Positions 14,442-23,536 of a stretch of DNA of 32,059 nucleotides are shown here, in pieces (positions within the stretch are counted from its first letter, which is position 1; every line of letters starts with the position of its first letter). The stretch is from contig MEOG01000043.1 of assembly GCA_001769125.1 (NCBI GenBank), positions 1 to 32,059 on the forward strand. Direction: 5' to 3'. The notes under the pieces are model-generated. The model did no database searches. It worked only from the letters and a program-made list of their open reading frames with translations, and was not told the DNA's origin. The stretch is from Bacteroidetes bacterium GWF2_35_48 (GTDB lineage: Bacteria > Bacteroidota > Bacteroidia > Bacteroidales > GWF2-35-48). Made by a program: the position numbers and the translations under genes.

Positions 14442-15335
14442 ATGTATGCAATAAAGACACTTAAAAAAATTGGAGATCTTTTTAAAGAAACCTTTATTGG
14501 ATTTATTACCGACAGTGGACTTAAATTAAGTGCTGCATTATCTTATTACACTATATTTTCTTTGCCTCCTTTGTTAATCATCATAATCTCCCTGAGTGGT
14601 ATTTTTTTTGGTGATGATGCTGTCAGAGGTGAGATTTTCGGACAGATTAACGGCTTGGTTGGAAACGATGCCGCATTGCAAATTCAGGAGACTATTAAAA
14701 ATGTTAAGCTTTACAACAGTAATGTGTACGCAACAATATTGGGTTTTGCTATATTAATAATAGGCGCTTCAGGTGTATTTGCCGAAATTCAGGAATCAAT
14801 AAATTATATATGGGGAATTAAAGCAAAACCGAAACGTGGATTTATGAAGTTTATTTATAACCGCTTGATGTCTTTTTCAATGATAGGGTCTGTAGGCTTT
14901 TTATTAATGGCAAGTCTAATAATGAATTCCGTTATAGATATTTTGAGTAAGCGTCTGGCTATTTATTTCCCACAAGATTCAATTATGTTATTCCGTATTA
15001 TTACAATCATGGTTATCTTTATTATCATCACAGTTTTATTTACTATTATTTTTAAAACACTTCCTGATGGTAAAATTGCAATGCGAGATAGTATTGTGGG
15101 AGCTGCTTTTACTGCATTTTTTTTTATGATTGGCAAATTTGCGATAGGCTTTTATCTCAGCAGGTATAGTATTGTTTCAGCGTATGGAGCTGCCGGTTCT
15201 GTCATTATTATCCTTGTTTGGGTTTATTATTCTGCGATTATACTCTATTTCGGTGCAGAGTTTACAAAAGTTTTTGCAAACACACATGGAAAAAAAATAA
15301 TTCCAAATTCATATACAGTTCAGATTAATAAATAA
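14442..15335 (+). CDS. YihY/virulence factor BrkB family membrane protein
   Basis: This protein of about 297 residues has six membrane helices. Family landmarks are SGLKLSAALSYYTIFSLPPLLIIIISL near residues 27-50, IWGIKAKPKRGFMKFIYNRLMSFSMI in the middle and AYGAAGSVIIILVWVYYSAIILYFGAEFTKVFA near the end, each read here as separated pieces. I use the ATG at 14442 rather than the in-frame TTG at 14433. The YihY/BrkB family was once called ribonuclease BN by mistake; its role is still unclear, with links to envelope integrity and transport. It sits between the Mla genes and a DUF748 protein, suggesting a shared envelope-lipid function. Confidence 0.88.
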   Translation: MYAIKTLKKIGDLFKETFIGFITDSGLKLSAALSYYTIFSLPPLLIIIISLSGIFFGDDAVRGEIFGQINGLVGNDAALQIQETIKNVKLYNSNVYATILGFAILIIGASGVFAEIQESINYIWGIKAKPKRGFMKFIYNRLMSFSMIGSVGFLLMASLIMNSVIDILSKRLAIYFPQDSIMLFRIITIMVIFIIITVLFTIIFKTLPDGKIAMRDSIVGAAFTAFFFMIGKFAIGFYLSRYSIVSAYGAAGSVIIILVWVYYSAIILYFGAEFTKVFANTHGKKIIPNSYTVQINK

Positions 15336-15358
15336 AAAATTATTTATAATGATATTTA

Positions 15359-17755
15359 GTGAAAAATAAATCTGGATTAATAAAAAGACTTATAATAATT
15401 ACGGGAGCTCTTCTCTTTTTCGGATTATTACTTATACTCCTGACCTCGCTTGCTGCAAAATATCTGATAGAAAGGTATGATGAGAAATATACCGGGAGGC
15501 AAATTAAAACTGGCTGGATTTATACAAATCCGTTTACCGGGTATGTTCACATAAGCAATCTTTTAATTTATGAATCTGATTGTTCCTCTGCACTGAAAGA
15601 ATCAGACAGTATTTTTTTTTCAGCAAAAGAAATTTACGCAGATTTTGCAATACATAAACTGTTTTCAAAAAATGTTGAAATTACAGAGATCGCATTATTT
15701 AATCCAAAAGGAATAATTATTCACAAGGATGCAGATTTCAACTTTAGTGATATTATTAAAAAATTCACTCCGGATTCTTCAGCTAAAACACAATCAAAAA
15801 TTCATTTTAACATTTTAAATATAAAAATTAATAATGGTAAATTTTATTATCATGAAAAAATTATTCCTGTAAAATATTCAATAACAAATGTAAATATTGA
15901 AAGTGCCGGAATGCAATGGGACAGTGATTCAATCAGTGCAGATTTTACTTTTTTATCAGGAACCGGAAGTGGCAGCTCAAAAGGAGATTTTACAATTTAT
16001 TTCAAAAATCTTGATTACCATCTGGCAGTTAAGATTAAAAAATACAATTTGAAATTTATTGATCAATATCTTAAAGATTTAATGAATTTTGGATATTTTA
16101 AAGTGAAATTAGATGCAGATCTTCAGATATCAGGAAATTTACAGGAACAGGGAAATATAAATACGAAAGGTCAAATTGTACTGCATGATTTTCATTTAGG
16201 TAAAAACACAATTGAAGCTTATGCTTCTTTTAAAAAATTAGTAGTAGCAATTAAAGAAATAAATCCGAAAAATCATAAGTTTTATTATGATTCCATTTTG
16301 CTTTATAATCCATATTTCAAATACGAAAAGTATGATTATCTCGATAATCTTGAAATGATGTTTGGTAAAAACGGATCGAATATTTCATCTGCACAATCTG
16401 ACACAATCGGGTTTAATCTGATTCTTGTCATTGCAGATTATGTAAAATTACTATCAAAAAATTTCTTTCAGAATGATTACAGGCTTAATAAGTTGGCAAT
16501 ACATAATGGCTGTTTCGAAGCAAATGATTATTCACAGTCAGAGAAATTTTCAATAAAAGTTAATCCGTTTTTTGTATTTGCTGATTCTGTAAATAAAAAA
16601 AATAAATGGATCCGATTAGTTCTTAAATCATCCATTAAGCCTTATGGTAAAGCTTCTTTAAATGTAAAAATAAATCCTGAAGACAGTGTTGATTTTGACA
16701 TGAATTATAATGTTCAGGGCATAGCAGCGTCTATGTTTAATCCGTATTTAATTTCTTATACCTCTTTTTGTGCAGACAGGGGAACATTAGAACTAAATGG
16801 TAACTGGACTGTCAGAAATGGAATTTTGAAAAGCAGCAATCATTTGCTCTTAATTGACCCGCAGGTAATCAGGCATCAAAAAAATAAAGATACAAAATGG
16901 ATTCCTTTACCTTTGATTCTATCCTTTGTTCTTGAACGCAGCAATGTTATTGATTATGATATTCCTGTTACAGGCAATCTGAAAGACCCAAAATTTCATT
17001 TGTCTGATGTTATCTTTGATTTGCTGAAAAATCTTTTATTAAAGCCACCTACTGCTCCTTACAGGATGTATGTGAGAAAGACAGAAAATAAAATAAAAAA
17101 ATCACTTGTATTGAATTGGGAAATGCAGCAAAGCTCGTTGTCGCCTAATCAATTAAAATTTATAAATAAAATGGCAGATTTTCTTGTTGATAATCCTGAT
17201 GCAACAATCGCAGTTCATCCAATGGTTTATACAGAGAAAGAAAAAGAATCCATTTTGTTTTTCGAGGCAAAGAAAAAATATTTTTTATTAACCCAGCATA
17301 AAAAAGCAGCGTCCCTTACTGAAGATGATACATTGATTATTGAAAATATGTCTGTAAAAGATAGTGTATTTGTCCGTTTTGTAACCAGATACGTCGGAAA
17401 TACTTTATTATTTACAATGCAGGATAAATGCCAAAAGTTTTGTGGAACAATGCTTGTCAATTCGCAATTTGAACTATTATGCAAAAGAAGAAAAAACGCT
17501 TTTATGTTAAGTTTTAAAGAGAAAAAAATAAGTCGAAGAATTAAGATTCACATCCCCGAAAGCAACACCCCTTATAATGGTTTTTCATTTTATAAAATCG
17601 TATATATCGGAGATATTCCTGAGGCCTTAATCAAAGCTTATCACCAAATGGATAAATTAGACCATAAATTTGCGCGAAAGAAATTTGAAAAAAAGCGCAT
17701 GCAGATTAAAAAAGCTCTTTATAAAGCGAAACAATTATTTAAAATTAAATCTTGA
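15359..17755 (+). CDS. DUF748/AsmA-like intermembrane protein
   Basis: This protein of 798 residues starts at GTG (15359). It has one N-terminal membrane helix (about 11-35) and then a long periplasmic beta-rich body. The stretch FAIHKLFSKNVEITEIALFNPKGIIIHKD style KNVEITEIALFNPKG at about 100-120 is the DUF748 entry seen in AsmA-clan proteins, and the region around 580-640 (LSPNQLKFINKMADFLVDNP) matches the DUF748 C-terminal part that resembles an OmpA-like segment. AsmA-clan proteins (TamB, YhdP, YdbH) are thought to form hydrophobic bridges for phospholipid between membranes. It lies 23 bp after the YihY gene and may belong to the same operon. The C-terminal 60 residues are very basic. Confidence 0.78.
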   Translation: MKNKSGLIKRLIIITGALLFFGLLLILLTSLAAKYLIERYDEKYTGRQIKTGWIYTNPFTGYVHISNLLIYESDCSSALKESDSIFFSAKEIYADFAIHKLFSKNVEITEIALFNPKGIIIHKDADFNFSDIIKKFTPDSSAKTQSKIHFNILNIKINNGKFYYHEKIIPVKYSITNVNIESAGMQWDSDSISADFTFLSGTGSGSSKGDFTIYFKNLDYHLAVKIKKYNLKFIDQYLKDLMNFGYFKVKLDADLQISGNLQEQGNINTKGQIVLHDFHLGKNTIEAYASFKKLVVAIKEINPKNHKFYYDSILLYNPYFKYEKYDYLDNLEMMFGKNGSNISSAQSDTIGFNLILVIADYVKLLSKNFFQNDYRLNKLAIHNGCFEANDYSQSEKFSIKVNPFFVFADSVNKKNKWIRLVLKSSIKPYGKASLNVKINPEDSVDFDMNYNVQGIAASMFNPYLISYTSFCADRGTLELNGNWTVRNGILKSSNHLLLIDPQVIRHQKNKDTKWIPLPLILSFVLERSNVIDYDIPVTGNLKDPKFHLSDVIFDLLKNLLLKPPTAPYRMYVRKTENKIKKSLVLNWEMQQSSLSPNQLKFINKMADFLVDNPDATIAVHPMVYTEKEKESILFFEAKKKYFLLTQHKKAASLTEDDTLIIENMSVKDSVFVRFVTRYVGNTLLFTMQDKCQKFCGTMLVNSQFELLCKRRKNAFMLSFKEKKISRRIKIHIPESNTPYNGFSFYKIVYIGDIPEALIKAYHQMDKLDHKFARKKFEKKRMQIKKALYKAKQLFKIKS

Positions 17756-18077
17756 GCTTATTGATTACTGCGTTGGAGGAGTCAGAAATCAGAAGTCGGG
17801 AGTCTACTCTTACTCCCTGCCCGCTACGCAGGAGGCGGGTCTGGCAAGCTACTCCTACTCCTACATTTCTAAGTTTTTGAATAATTCAATATAGACATTT
17901 TAATAGTAACTATTTTGTCGAGTTTATTTCTTACATGTACAAAGAACCAATATAGCCACCTCCAATCTGAGTCAGCTTTTTATTGTGTGAATCATGTAAT
18001 AAATTTAAAAAGTCATGTAACATTCAAAATAAAGAAAATATCCATCTTTGTGATAGTATTAACATAAATAAATAAAA
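17756..18077. other. Intergenic region with repeats and putative promoter
   Basis: No gene is supported in these 322 bp. The first third has heptad-like units (GAGTCAG, AAATCAG, AAGTCGG, GAGTCTA at 17779-17806), a CCCGC/GCGGG hairpin at about 17819-17839 and TACTCCTACTCC. The last third has TGTGAATCATGTAA (17986-17999), related to the motif at 175 and 10377, and CATCTTTG at 18043-18050, a near match to the -7 box, 28 bp before the OmpA-type gene. Confidence 0.6.
17779..17806. repeat. Heptad repeat array (GAGTCAG type)
   Basis: Four 7-bp units lie in a row: GAGTCAG, AAATCAG, AAGTCGG, GAGTCTA. They are followed by a GC-rich hairpin and by opposite-strand-like CTACTCC units to about 17870. It is a weaker relative of the arrays at 5553 and 26482. 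Confidence 0.55.
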
Positions 18078-18875
18078 ATGAAAAAGACAAGTCTTTTAAT
18101 TGCAATTGCAATTATGGTTTTCAGCTTGCTATTTACATCCTGCGGACCCAGTAAAAAACTTCTTGATTCTGAAGCCAGGGTTAATAAACTACAAAAAGAA
18201 AATGCTGAAAAAATCAGCAAAATAGATGAATTAGACAAGCAGGTGGCAGACCTAAATAAGGATAAGTCATTTTTACAAAATGAAAATTTTGTTATTAACA
18301 ATAATTTAAAATCGCTTTCCACTGACTCAAAAATAACAATTGCAGATCAAGCAAAGCGTTTGAAAAACCTTCAAAATATGATTCAAACACAGAAGGATGT
18401 TATGAGTAAACTCAAAAATTTAATATCAGAAGCATTAATGAATTTTAAGGCAGATGAAATATATGTTGACATCAAAGATGGTAAAGTGTATGTTTCTCTT
18501 GAAGAAAAATTGCTATTCAAATCCGGCAGCGCTGTAGTGGATACTAAAGGAAAAGAGGCGTTGAAATCTCTGGCAAAAGTATTAAATAGTACAAAAGATA
18601 TAACAGTAATGATAGAGGGACACACCGATGATGTTCCTATTAAAACAAAGCAATTTGAAGATAATTGGGCACTGAGTACTGCAAGAGCAAATACAATTTT
18701 ACGCTTATTAACGAAAGAATATGGCTTTGATTCAAAATGTATAACCGCTTCCGGTAGAGGGGAATTTCATCCTGTTAAAACAAATGAAACAAAAGAAGGG
18801 CGTTCCAGCAACCGCAGGACAGAAGTTATACTGTCTCCTGATCTTAAAGAATTGAATAAACTTTTATATGAATAA
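18078..18875 (+). CDS. OmpA family peptidoglycan-binding lipoprotein
   Basis: The 265-residue protein has a lipoprotein signal (LLFTSC, Cys22), a coiled coil (about 30-115, heptads such as VNKLQKENAEKISKIDELDKQ) and an OmpA C-terminal domain (about 135-250). The domain shows IEGHTDDVPIK, NWALSTARANTILRLL, ASGRGEFHP and GRSSNRRTEVIL, with the Asp and Arg residues that bind diaminopimelate. It would anchor the outer membrane to peptidoglycan at a distance set by the coiled coil. A likely promoter lies at 18043-18050. Similar MotB-like lipoproteins are widespread in Bacteroidota. Confidence 0.92.
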   Translation: MKKTSLLIAIAIMVFSLLFTSCGPSKKLLDSEARVNKLQKENAEKISKIDELDKQVADLNKDKSFLQNENFVINNNLKSLSTDSKITIADQAKRLKNLQNMIQTQKDVMSKLKNLISEALMNFKADEIYVDIKDGKVYVSLEEKLLFKSGSAVVDTKGKEALKSLAKVLNSTKDITVMIEGHTDDVPIKTKQFEDNWALSTARANTILRLLTKEYGFDSKCITASGRGEFHPVKTNETKEGRSSNRRTEVILSPDLKELNKLLYE

Positions 18876-18960
18876 TTACGAATGGAATGTTTTTTGTATA
18901 ACCGATTTTTTAGATACCTGAATTAATTAAGCCCTGATATTAAAGATAAATTTCAACAAA

Positions 18961-19512
18961 ATGAGTCGAAAAATATTTTATTTTATTTTGACATTACTGA
19001 TTGCAGCTCTCTTTAGTTTTTGCGACACAGAAACTTCAACGAGAGACACAGTATTTAATGCTAACGTAAATAATAACAAAAAGCAAACAGCGCAGAACGC
19101 AGAACTGGTTTCTGTTCCCAATGATACATTTAAAAGTATCAAAGAAAATATTTTAGAAAAAAATATGCCAAATGATCTTGTTTTTTTGAATAAATATAAA
19201 GGCAAATATCCAGATGACGTTAATTTATTAGATCATCCTGTCATAAAAAAAAGATTGAAAAAAATGATTGGAAAGCAATATGATTATCTTAAGAAAATAT
19301 GGGAAGAGGAAGCTCCCATCGAAATAAATAATGGGCTTTTTTATGCTTATGCAATGCAGGCTCACAGTGGAGGTGACCCCGGCGCCATTATCATGGCAGA
19401 TATTAAAAAAAATATTTTGTATGTAGGTATCAGAAAAAATCAGAATATAAATATTTATTCGGAAAACAGAAGCAAGGCTCCTCAAAGGTTATTGGATTGG
19501 TCTATGGAGTAG
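18961..19512 (+). CDS. Secreted or lipidated protein of unknown function
   Basis: The 183-residue protein has an N-terminal hydrophobic signal (about 5-20) followed by Cys21, but the lipobox reads LFSFC, with Phe where Gly, Ala or Ser is usual, so lipidation is uncertain. The next part is a disordered Asn/Thr-rich linker. The C-terminal two thirds contain LLDHPVIKKRLKKMIGKQYDYLKKIWE and GLFYAYAMQAHSGGDPGAIIMADIKKNILYVGI. The latter half resembles a small beta domain that senses or inhibits something, but I cannot name a family. It lies 85 bp after the OmpA-type gene. Confidence 0.6.
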   Translation: MSRKIFYFILTLLIAALFSFCDTETSTRDTVFNANVNNNKKQTAQNAELVSVPNDTFKSIKENILEKNMPNDLVFLNKYKGKYPDDVNLLDHPVIKKRLKKMIGKQYDYLKKIWEEEAPIEINNGLFYAYAMQAHSGGDPGAIIMADIKKNILYVGIRKNQNINIYSENRSKAPQRLLDWSME

Positions 19513-19934
19513 TTATTTTTTATTTATATAACTGAACTTTCGCATAAATTAAATTGAAAAAAAATGATTTCATCAGCCTTTTTCAAGAGTATAAAAATAA
19601 TTTTTGCTTTATCTTTTTTAACAAAAAATTGTGGCTGAAATCAAAATAAAAAATATTACGGTGCGCTGCACCTTTTTAAACAACGCAGCTATTGCTGCTA
19701 CAAATGTTATCGCAGCTCTACTGCTATATTTGGAATGCAGCGGCAGAGCCGCAAAATATTTGTAAAATACAAAAGGCATAGAAAAAACAAGGTGCAGAGT
19801 ACAGGAATATCTTTTGCATGAATTAATATTTATTAATAGTATCAAATTACAAAAATATATAGTTCTTTTTCATGCGAAAATTCAGTTAGTCGAATATTAA
19901 AACTCACTTTAAAAAAATCTATATATAATGTTTA
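19513..19934. other. Gene-free stretch filled by a MITE-like element
   Basis: No credible gene lies in these 422 bp. Almost all of it is the repeat element at 19529-19888. The last 46 bases are an AT-rich leader for the GH130 gene. Apparent ORFs here are by-products of the hairpins. Confidence 0.7.
19529..19888. mobile_element. MITE-like element with 17-bp inverted ends and hairpin chain
   Basis: The left end TAACTGAACTTTCGCAT (19529-19545) and right end ATGCGAAAATTCAGTTA (19872-19888) pair at 16 of 17 positions, giving a 360-bp unit. Inside are four short GC-rich hairpins: GGTGC/GCACC (19660-19672), GCAGC/GCTGC (19685-19698), GCAG/CTGC (19712-19724) and GCGGC/GCCGC (19740-19752), the last three spaced about 27 nt apart with ATATTTG-like linkers. 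No transposase is encoded. I see no clear target duplication. Confidence 0.65.
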
Positions 19935-20975
19935 ATGATAAAAGTAAAAAAAGAAGGAATACTATTATATAAGACTTCATTTGAATTTGAGAATGAAGGC
20001 GTACTGAATCCGGCAGTTATTCGCGAGGGAGATAATGTTTATCTTTTTTACAGAGCTGTGCAACAAGGAAACCGATCAAGCATTGGTTACTGTAAATTAG
20101 ATGGTCCATTGACAGTTGTAGAAAGATGGGATAAACCATTAATATCTTCTGAATTTGAATATGAATCACAGGGTGTTGAAGATGCACGTATTGTAAAAAT
20201 TGACGATTTATACTATTTAACATACACTGGATATGATGGAACAAATGCGCGTGGAGCATTAGCCACGTCAAAGGATTTAAAGCAATTTAAAAAACAAGGA
20301 CTTATTGTTCCGCCTATAACCTATGCAGAATTTGTATTTCTTGCAGAAACAGCAGGAAAAGTAAATGAAAATTATTATCGAAATTATAAATTTTATTATC
20401 AGGAAGTAGATCCTGAAAAAAAGATAATGTTATGGGATAAGAATGTAATTTTTTTCCCTCGAAGAATAAAAGGTAAATTAGTTTTCCTTCATCGTATCAG
20501 GCCGGGTATTCAAATAGTTTCTATAGATAATTTGTCGGATCTAACAAAGGAATTCTGGGAAAATTATTTTATCAATTTGCAAGATCATATTGTTATGGAC
20601 CCTGTTTTTCCTCATGAATTAAGCTATATTGGAAGTGGTTGTCCTCCCATAGAAACAGAACACGGCTGGTTGTTAATATATCATGGTGTAAAAGAAACTA
20701 AAAAGGGTCTGGTATATTCAGCCTGTGCTGCATTATTAGATTTAAACAACCCTTCCATCGAATTATCAAGACTACCAAATGTATTTTTTTCTCCGGAATA
20801 TGATTGGGAATTAAAAGGAGAAGTAAATAATGTTGTTTTTCCTACAGGTACAGCCATTTTTGGAAACACTTTATTTATTTATTATGGTGCGGCAGATACA
20901 TGTATAGCATGCGCTTCTGTCAGTTTACCTGAACTATTAGCAGAATTATTAATTTATAAAAACAAAAATGAATAA
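19935..20975 (+). CDS. GH130 family glycoside phosphorylase/hydrolase
   Basis: This is a 346-residue five-bladed beta-propeller enzyme. Landmarks are NPAVIREGDNVYLFYRA (25-41), SQGVEDARI with the catalytic acid Asp83 (78-86), YYLTYTGYDG, and later PPIETEHGWLLIYHGV and FPTGTAIFGNTLFIYYGAAD. GH130 enzymes act mostly on beta-mannosides, by phosphorolysis or hydrolysis; which one applies cannot be decided from this reading. No signal peptide, so cytoplasmic. It overlaps the next gene, a glycosyltransferase-toroid fusion, by 8 nt, which implies a coupled pathway. Close homologues are often mislabelled as pesticidal proteins in databases. Confidence 0.87.
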   Translation: MIKVKKEGILLYKTSFEFENEGVLNPAVIREGDNVYLFYRAVQQGNRSSIGYCKLDGPLTVVERWDKPLISSEFEYESQGVEDARIVKIDDLYYLTYTGYDGTNARGALATSKDLKQFKKQGLIVPPITYAEFVFLAETAGKVNENYYRNYKFYYQEVDPEKKIMLWDKNVIFFPRRIKGKLVFLHRIRPGIQIVSIDNLSDLTKEFWENYFINLQDHIVMDPVFPHELSYIGSGCPPIETEHGWLLIYHGVKETKKGLVYSACAALLDLNNPSIELSRLPNVFFSPEYDWELKGEVNNVVFPTGTAIFGNTLFIYYGAADTCIACASVSLPELLAELLIYKNKNE

Positions 20976-23310
20976 TGAAACTTTATTAACTGCATTTGAA
21001 GAAATAATCTCTCCTAAAAAAGTATTATCAGATGTATATGTAACGCAAAAAGAAAAAAAAGAAACAATTCAAACAACAAAAGACAAAACTCTTGCTTTAA
21101 AAAAATCAATATCAGAAGTTTTGGTTATCACTTCGTATCCTCCAAGAGAATGTGGCATTGCAACCTACTCTCAAGATTTAATCAAAGCCTTAAATAATAA
21201 ATTCAACACTACACTTACGGTTAAAGTCTGCGCTGTTGAATCTTATAATTCAAATAATGTTTATCCTGAAGAAGTAAAATATGTTTTGAATAGCTCTGTC
21301 GCAACTAAATATGGTAAATTAGCTTTAAAAATTAATTCAGATCTCGCTGTTAAAATTGTATTGGTTCAACATGAATTTGGTTTTTTCAAAACACAGGAGC
21401 AGGCCTTTCTGCAATTTTTATTCGACCTTTCAACGCCAATATCAATAGTATTTCATACTGTTTTGCCACATCCGGATGAAAATTTAAAAAATAAGGTAAA
21501 AATCATCGCTGATATTTGTAAATCAATCATTGTTATGACTCATAATTCTGCTGATATTTTAATGAAAGATTATGATGTTTCAGAACAAAAAATTTCAGTT
21601 ATAGCGCATGGCACTCATTTAGTTCCTCATTTGAGTGAGCAATTATTAAAAGTAAAATATGACCTTACGGGACGAAGCGTATTAACAACATTTGGTCTTC
21701 TTAGTTCAGGGAAAAGTATTGAAACAACCTTAAACGCTTTACCCACTATTATTAAGAAAAATCCTGAGGTTATTTTCTTGATTATCGGCAAAACGCATCC
21801 GGAAGTTCAAAAAGAAGAGGGTGAAAAATACCGTGAAAAACTTGAACAAAAAGTTGACTCAAATAATTTGCGAGATCATGTTATTTTTATAAATAAATAT
21901 CTGGCTCTTCCCGATTTGCTTGAATACTTGCAGCTAACAGATATTTATCTTTTTACAACAAACGACCCGAATCAAGCTGTTAGTGGGACTTTTGCCTATG
22001 CAATGAGTTGTGCTTGTCCTATCATTTCGACACCTATACCGCATGCAAAAGAATTTTTGACGGAGGACAAAGGAATTATATTTGATTTTTGCAATTCAGA
22101 TCAATTAGCAGCAGGTGTTATACGCTTGCTTAACGATAATGAGTTGCGTAGGAATATCAGTTTAAATACATTGCAGAATATAGTGTCCACATCATGGGAA
22201 AACTCTGCGGTAGCACACGCAATGCTATTCGGAAAAATAGTGGAGGGTAAAATAAAAACGCATTACAAGCTTCCGGTAATAAATCTGGAACATTTAAAGC
22301 ATCTAACAACACAAACAGGTATTATTCAATTTTCAAAAATTAATCAACCGGATATTGAATCAGGATATACCTTGGATGACAATGCAAGAGCATTGATTGC
22401 TGCTTGTATGTATTTTGAGTTTAATAATAATGAGGAAAGTGTAAAGTATATTCATACTTATTTAAACTTTATTGAATTTTGCCAGCAGACAGATGGTAGT
22501 TTTTTTAATTATGTAGATAAAGATCATAAATTTACAGATCAGAATAAAGAAACAAACCTTGATGATGCAAACGGTAGAGCGATATGGGCTTTAGGATACC
22601 TGATTTCATTAAACGGATTATTACCCGTGGAAATCATTGCACAAGCAAAAATAATAATTGAAAAATCGTTAAAACGCTTCCATACGGTTCATTCTACCCG
22701 TGCTATGGCATTCGCAATAAAAGGAATATATTATTATTACAGTACCGTAAAATCATCTGAAAATTTTTACCTTTTAAAAACCTTTGCCGATCGCTTAGTT
22801 CAAATGTACAAGCATGAATCCAATGAAAAATGGGAATGGTATGAAGCTTATCTGACCTATGCAAATAGTGTTTTACCGGAGGCGATGCTGTACGCTTGGT
22901 TATTAACAGATAAGCCTGTTTATAAAGATATAGCAATATCCTCGTTGAATTTTCTTTTAGCGCAAATATTTAATGAAAACGGAATTGAAGTAATTTCAAA
23001 TAAACATTGGTTGCAAAAAGGTGAAACAGCCGGTCATTTTGGAGAACAACCTATTGATGTTGCCTACACCATAATGACATTAAATAAATTCCGATATATT
23101 TTTATGGAAGAAGAATATAAAAAGAAAATGGAAATTGCCTTCAATTGGTTTTTAGGAAACAACCGCCTGCATCATATTGTTTACAATCCTTGCACAGGAG
23201 GCTGTTACGATGGACTGGAAGAAAAACATGTGAATCTTAATCAAGGAGCAGAATCTACAATAAGTTATCTGATGGCGCGATTAACAATGGAAAAATATCA
23301 CAGTGAATAA
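20968..23310 (+). CDS. GT4 glycosyltransferase fused to an (alpha/alpha) toroid domain
   Basis: The 780-residue protein has two parts. Residues about 50-430 are a GT-B glycosyltransferase: VLVITSYPPRECGIATYSQDL at the start, ISVIAHGTHLVP, LLSSGKSIETTLNALP and the donor region DPNQAVSGTFAYAMSCACPIIST. Residues about 455-775 are all-helical with repeated toroid motifs: GYTLDDNARALIAA, NLDDANGRAIWALG, GEQPIDVAYTIMTL and NLNQGAESTISYL, which look like a six-hairpin glycosidase or sugar-binding domain. A charged 45-residue N-terminus precedes them. It is coupled to the GH130 gene by an 8-nt overlap. Product unknown; a beta-mannoside-type oligosaccharide is one possibility. Confidence 0.82.
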   Translation: MNNETLLTAFEEIISPKKVLSDVYVTQKEKKETIQTTKDKTLALKKSISEVLVITSYPPRECGIATYSQDLIKALNNKFNTTLTVKVCAVESYNSNNVYPEEVKYVLNSSVATKYGKLALKINSDLAVKIVLVQHEFGFFKTQEQAFLQFLFDLSTPISIVFHTVLPHPDENLKNKVKIIADICKSIIVMTHNSADILMKDYDVSEQKISVIAHGTHLVPHLSEQLLKVKYDLTGRSVLTTFGLLSSGKSIETTLNALPTIIKKNPEVIFLIIGKTHPEVQKEEGEKYREKLEQKVDSNNLRDHVIFINKYLALPDLLEYLQLTDIYLFTTNDPNQAVSGTFAYAMSCACPIISTPIPHAKEFLTEDKGIIFDFCNSDQLAAGVIRLLNDNELRRNISLNTLQNIVSTSWENSAVAHAMLFGKIVEGKIKTHYKLPVINLEHLKHLTTQTGIIQFSKINQPDIESGYTLDDNARALIAACMYFEFNNNEESVKYIHTYLNFIEFCQQTDGSFFNYVDKDHKFTDQNKETNLDDANGRAIWALGYLISLNGLLPVEIIAQAKIIIEKSLKRFHTVHSTRAMAFAIKGIYYYYSTVKSSENFYLLKTFADRLVQMYKHESNEKWEWYEAYLTYANSVLPEAMLYAWLLTDKPVYKDIAISSLNFLLAQIFNENGIEVISNKHWLQKGETAGHFGEQPIDVAYTIMTLNKFRYIFMEEEYKKKMEIAFNWFLGNNRLHHIVYNPCTGGCYDGLEEKHVNLNQGAESTISYLMARLTMEKYHSE

Positions 23311-23321
23311 TAAAATTCAAA

Positions 23322-23342
23322 ATGGGGGCACTCCCACCCCAT
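23322..23342. terminator. Short GC hairpin between convergent genes
   Basis: ATGGGG (23322-23327) and CCCCAT (23337-23342) pair around 9 nt, 12 bp after the glycosyltransferase stop codon. No T tract follows, so it is a candidate only. Confidence 0.35.
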
Positions 23343-23352
23343 TCGCCATTCT

Positions 23353-23506
23353 TTTGCACTCGTTGCCGCGGCGACTCCGCCTACCTATTTGTCCACCCTG
23401 AGAAAAGCACTAATTTAGCAATGTAGATTCTTGTATATTTTTTATCGCATTTACCTGCTGACACTTTTTCTAATAATGCGAAGGAACAAACAAAACTTCA
23501 TATTCA
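23353..23506. repeat. Direct repeat copy 1 (3' end of DUF4139 gene and flank)
   Basis: This segment repeats 24734-24868. The last 75 bp (23432-23506) match with three substitutions and two single-T differences, and encode on the - strand the final dozen codons of the DUF4139 protein (ending IPSHY or VPSHY). The remainder matches with a GC-rich insertion near CCGCGGCG. It lies beyond the 3' end of the DUF1016 gene. Confidence 0.75.
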
Positions 23507-23536
23507 AATATTCAGCCAACCATGTTTCTTTCCAAA

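Noticed and set aside
14442-15335. Ribonuclease BN
   Set aside because: This is an old misannotation of the YihY/BrkB family; the protein has six membrane helices and no nuclease motif.
19618-19845. 75-codon ORF on the - strand in the hairpin chain
   Set aside because: It is a by-product of the repeated GC hairpins in the element; composition and motifs do not resemble a protein.
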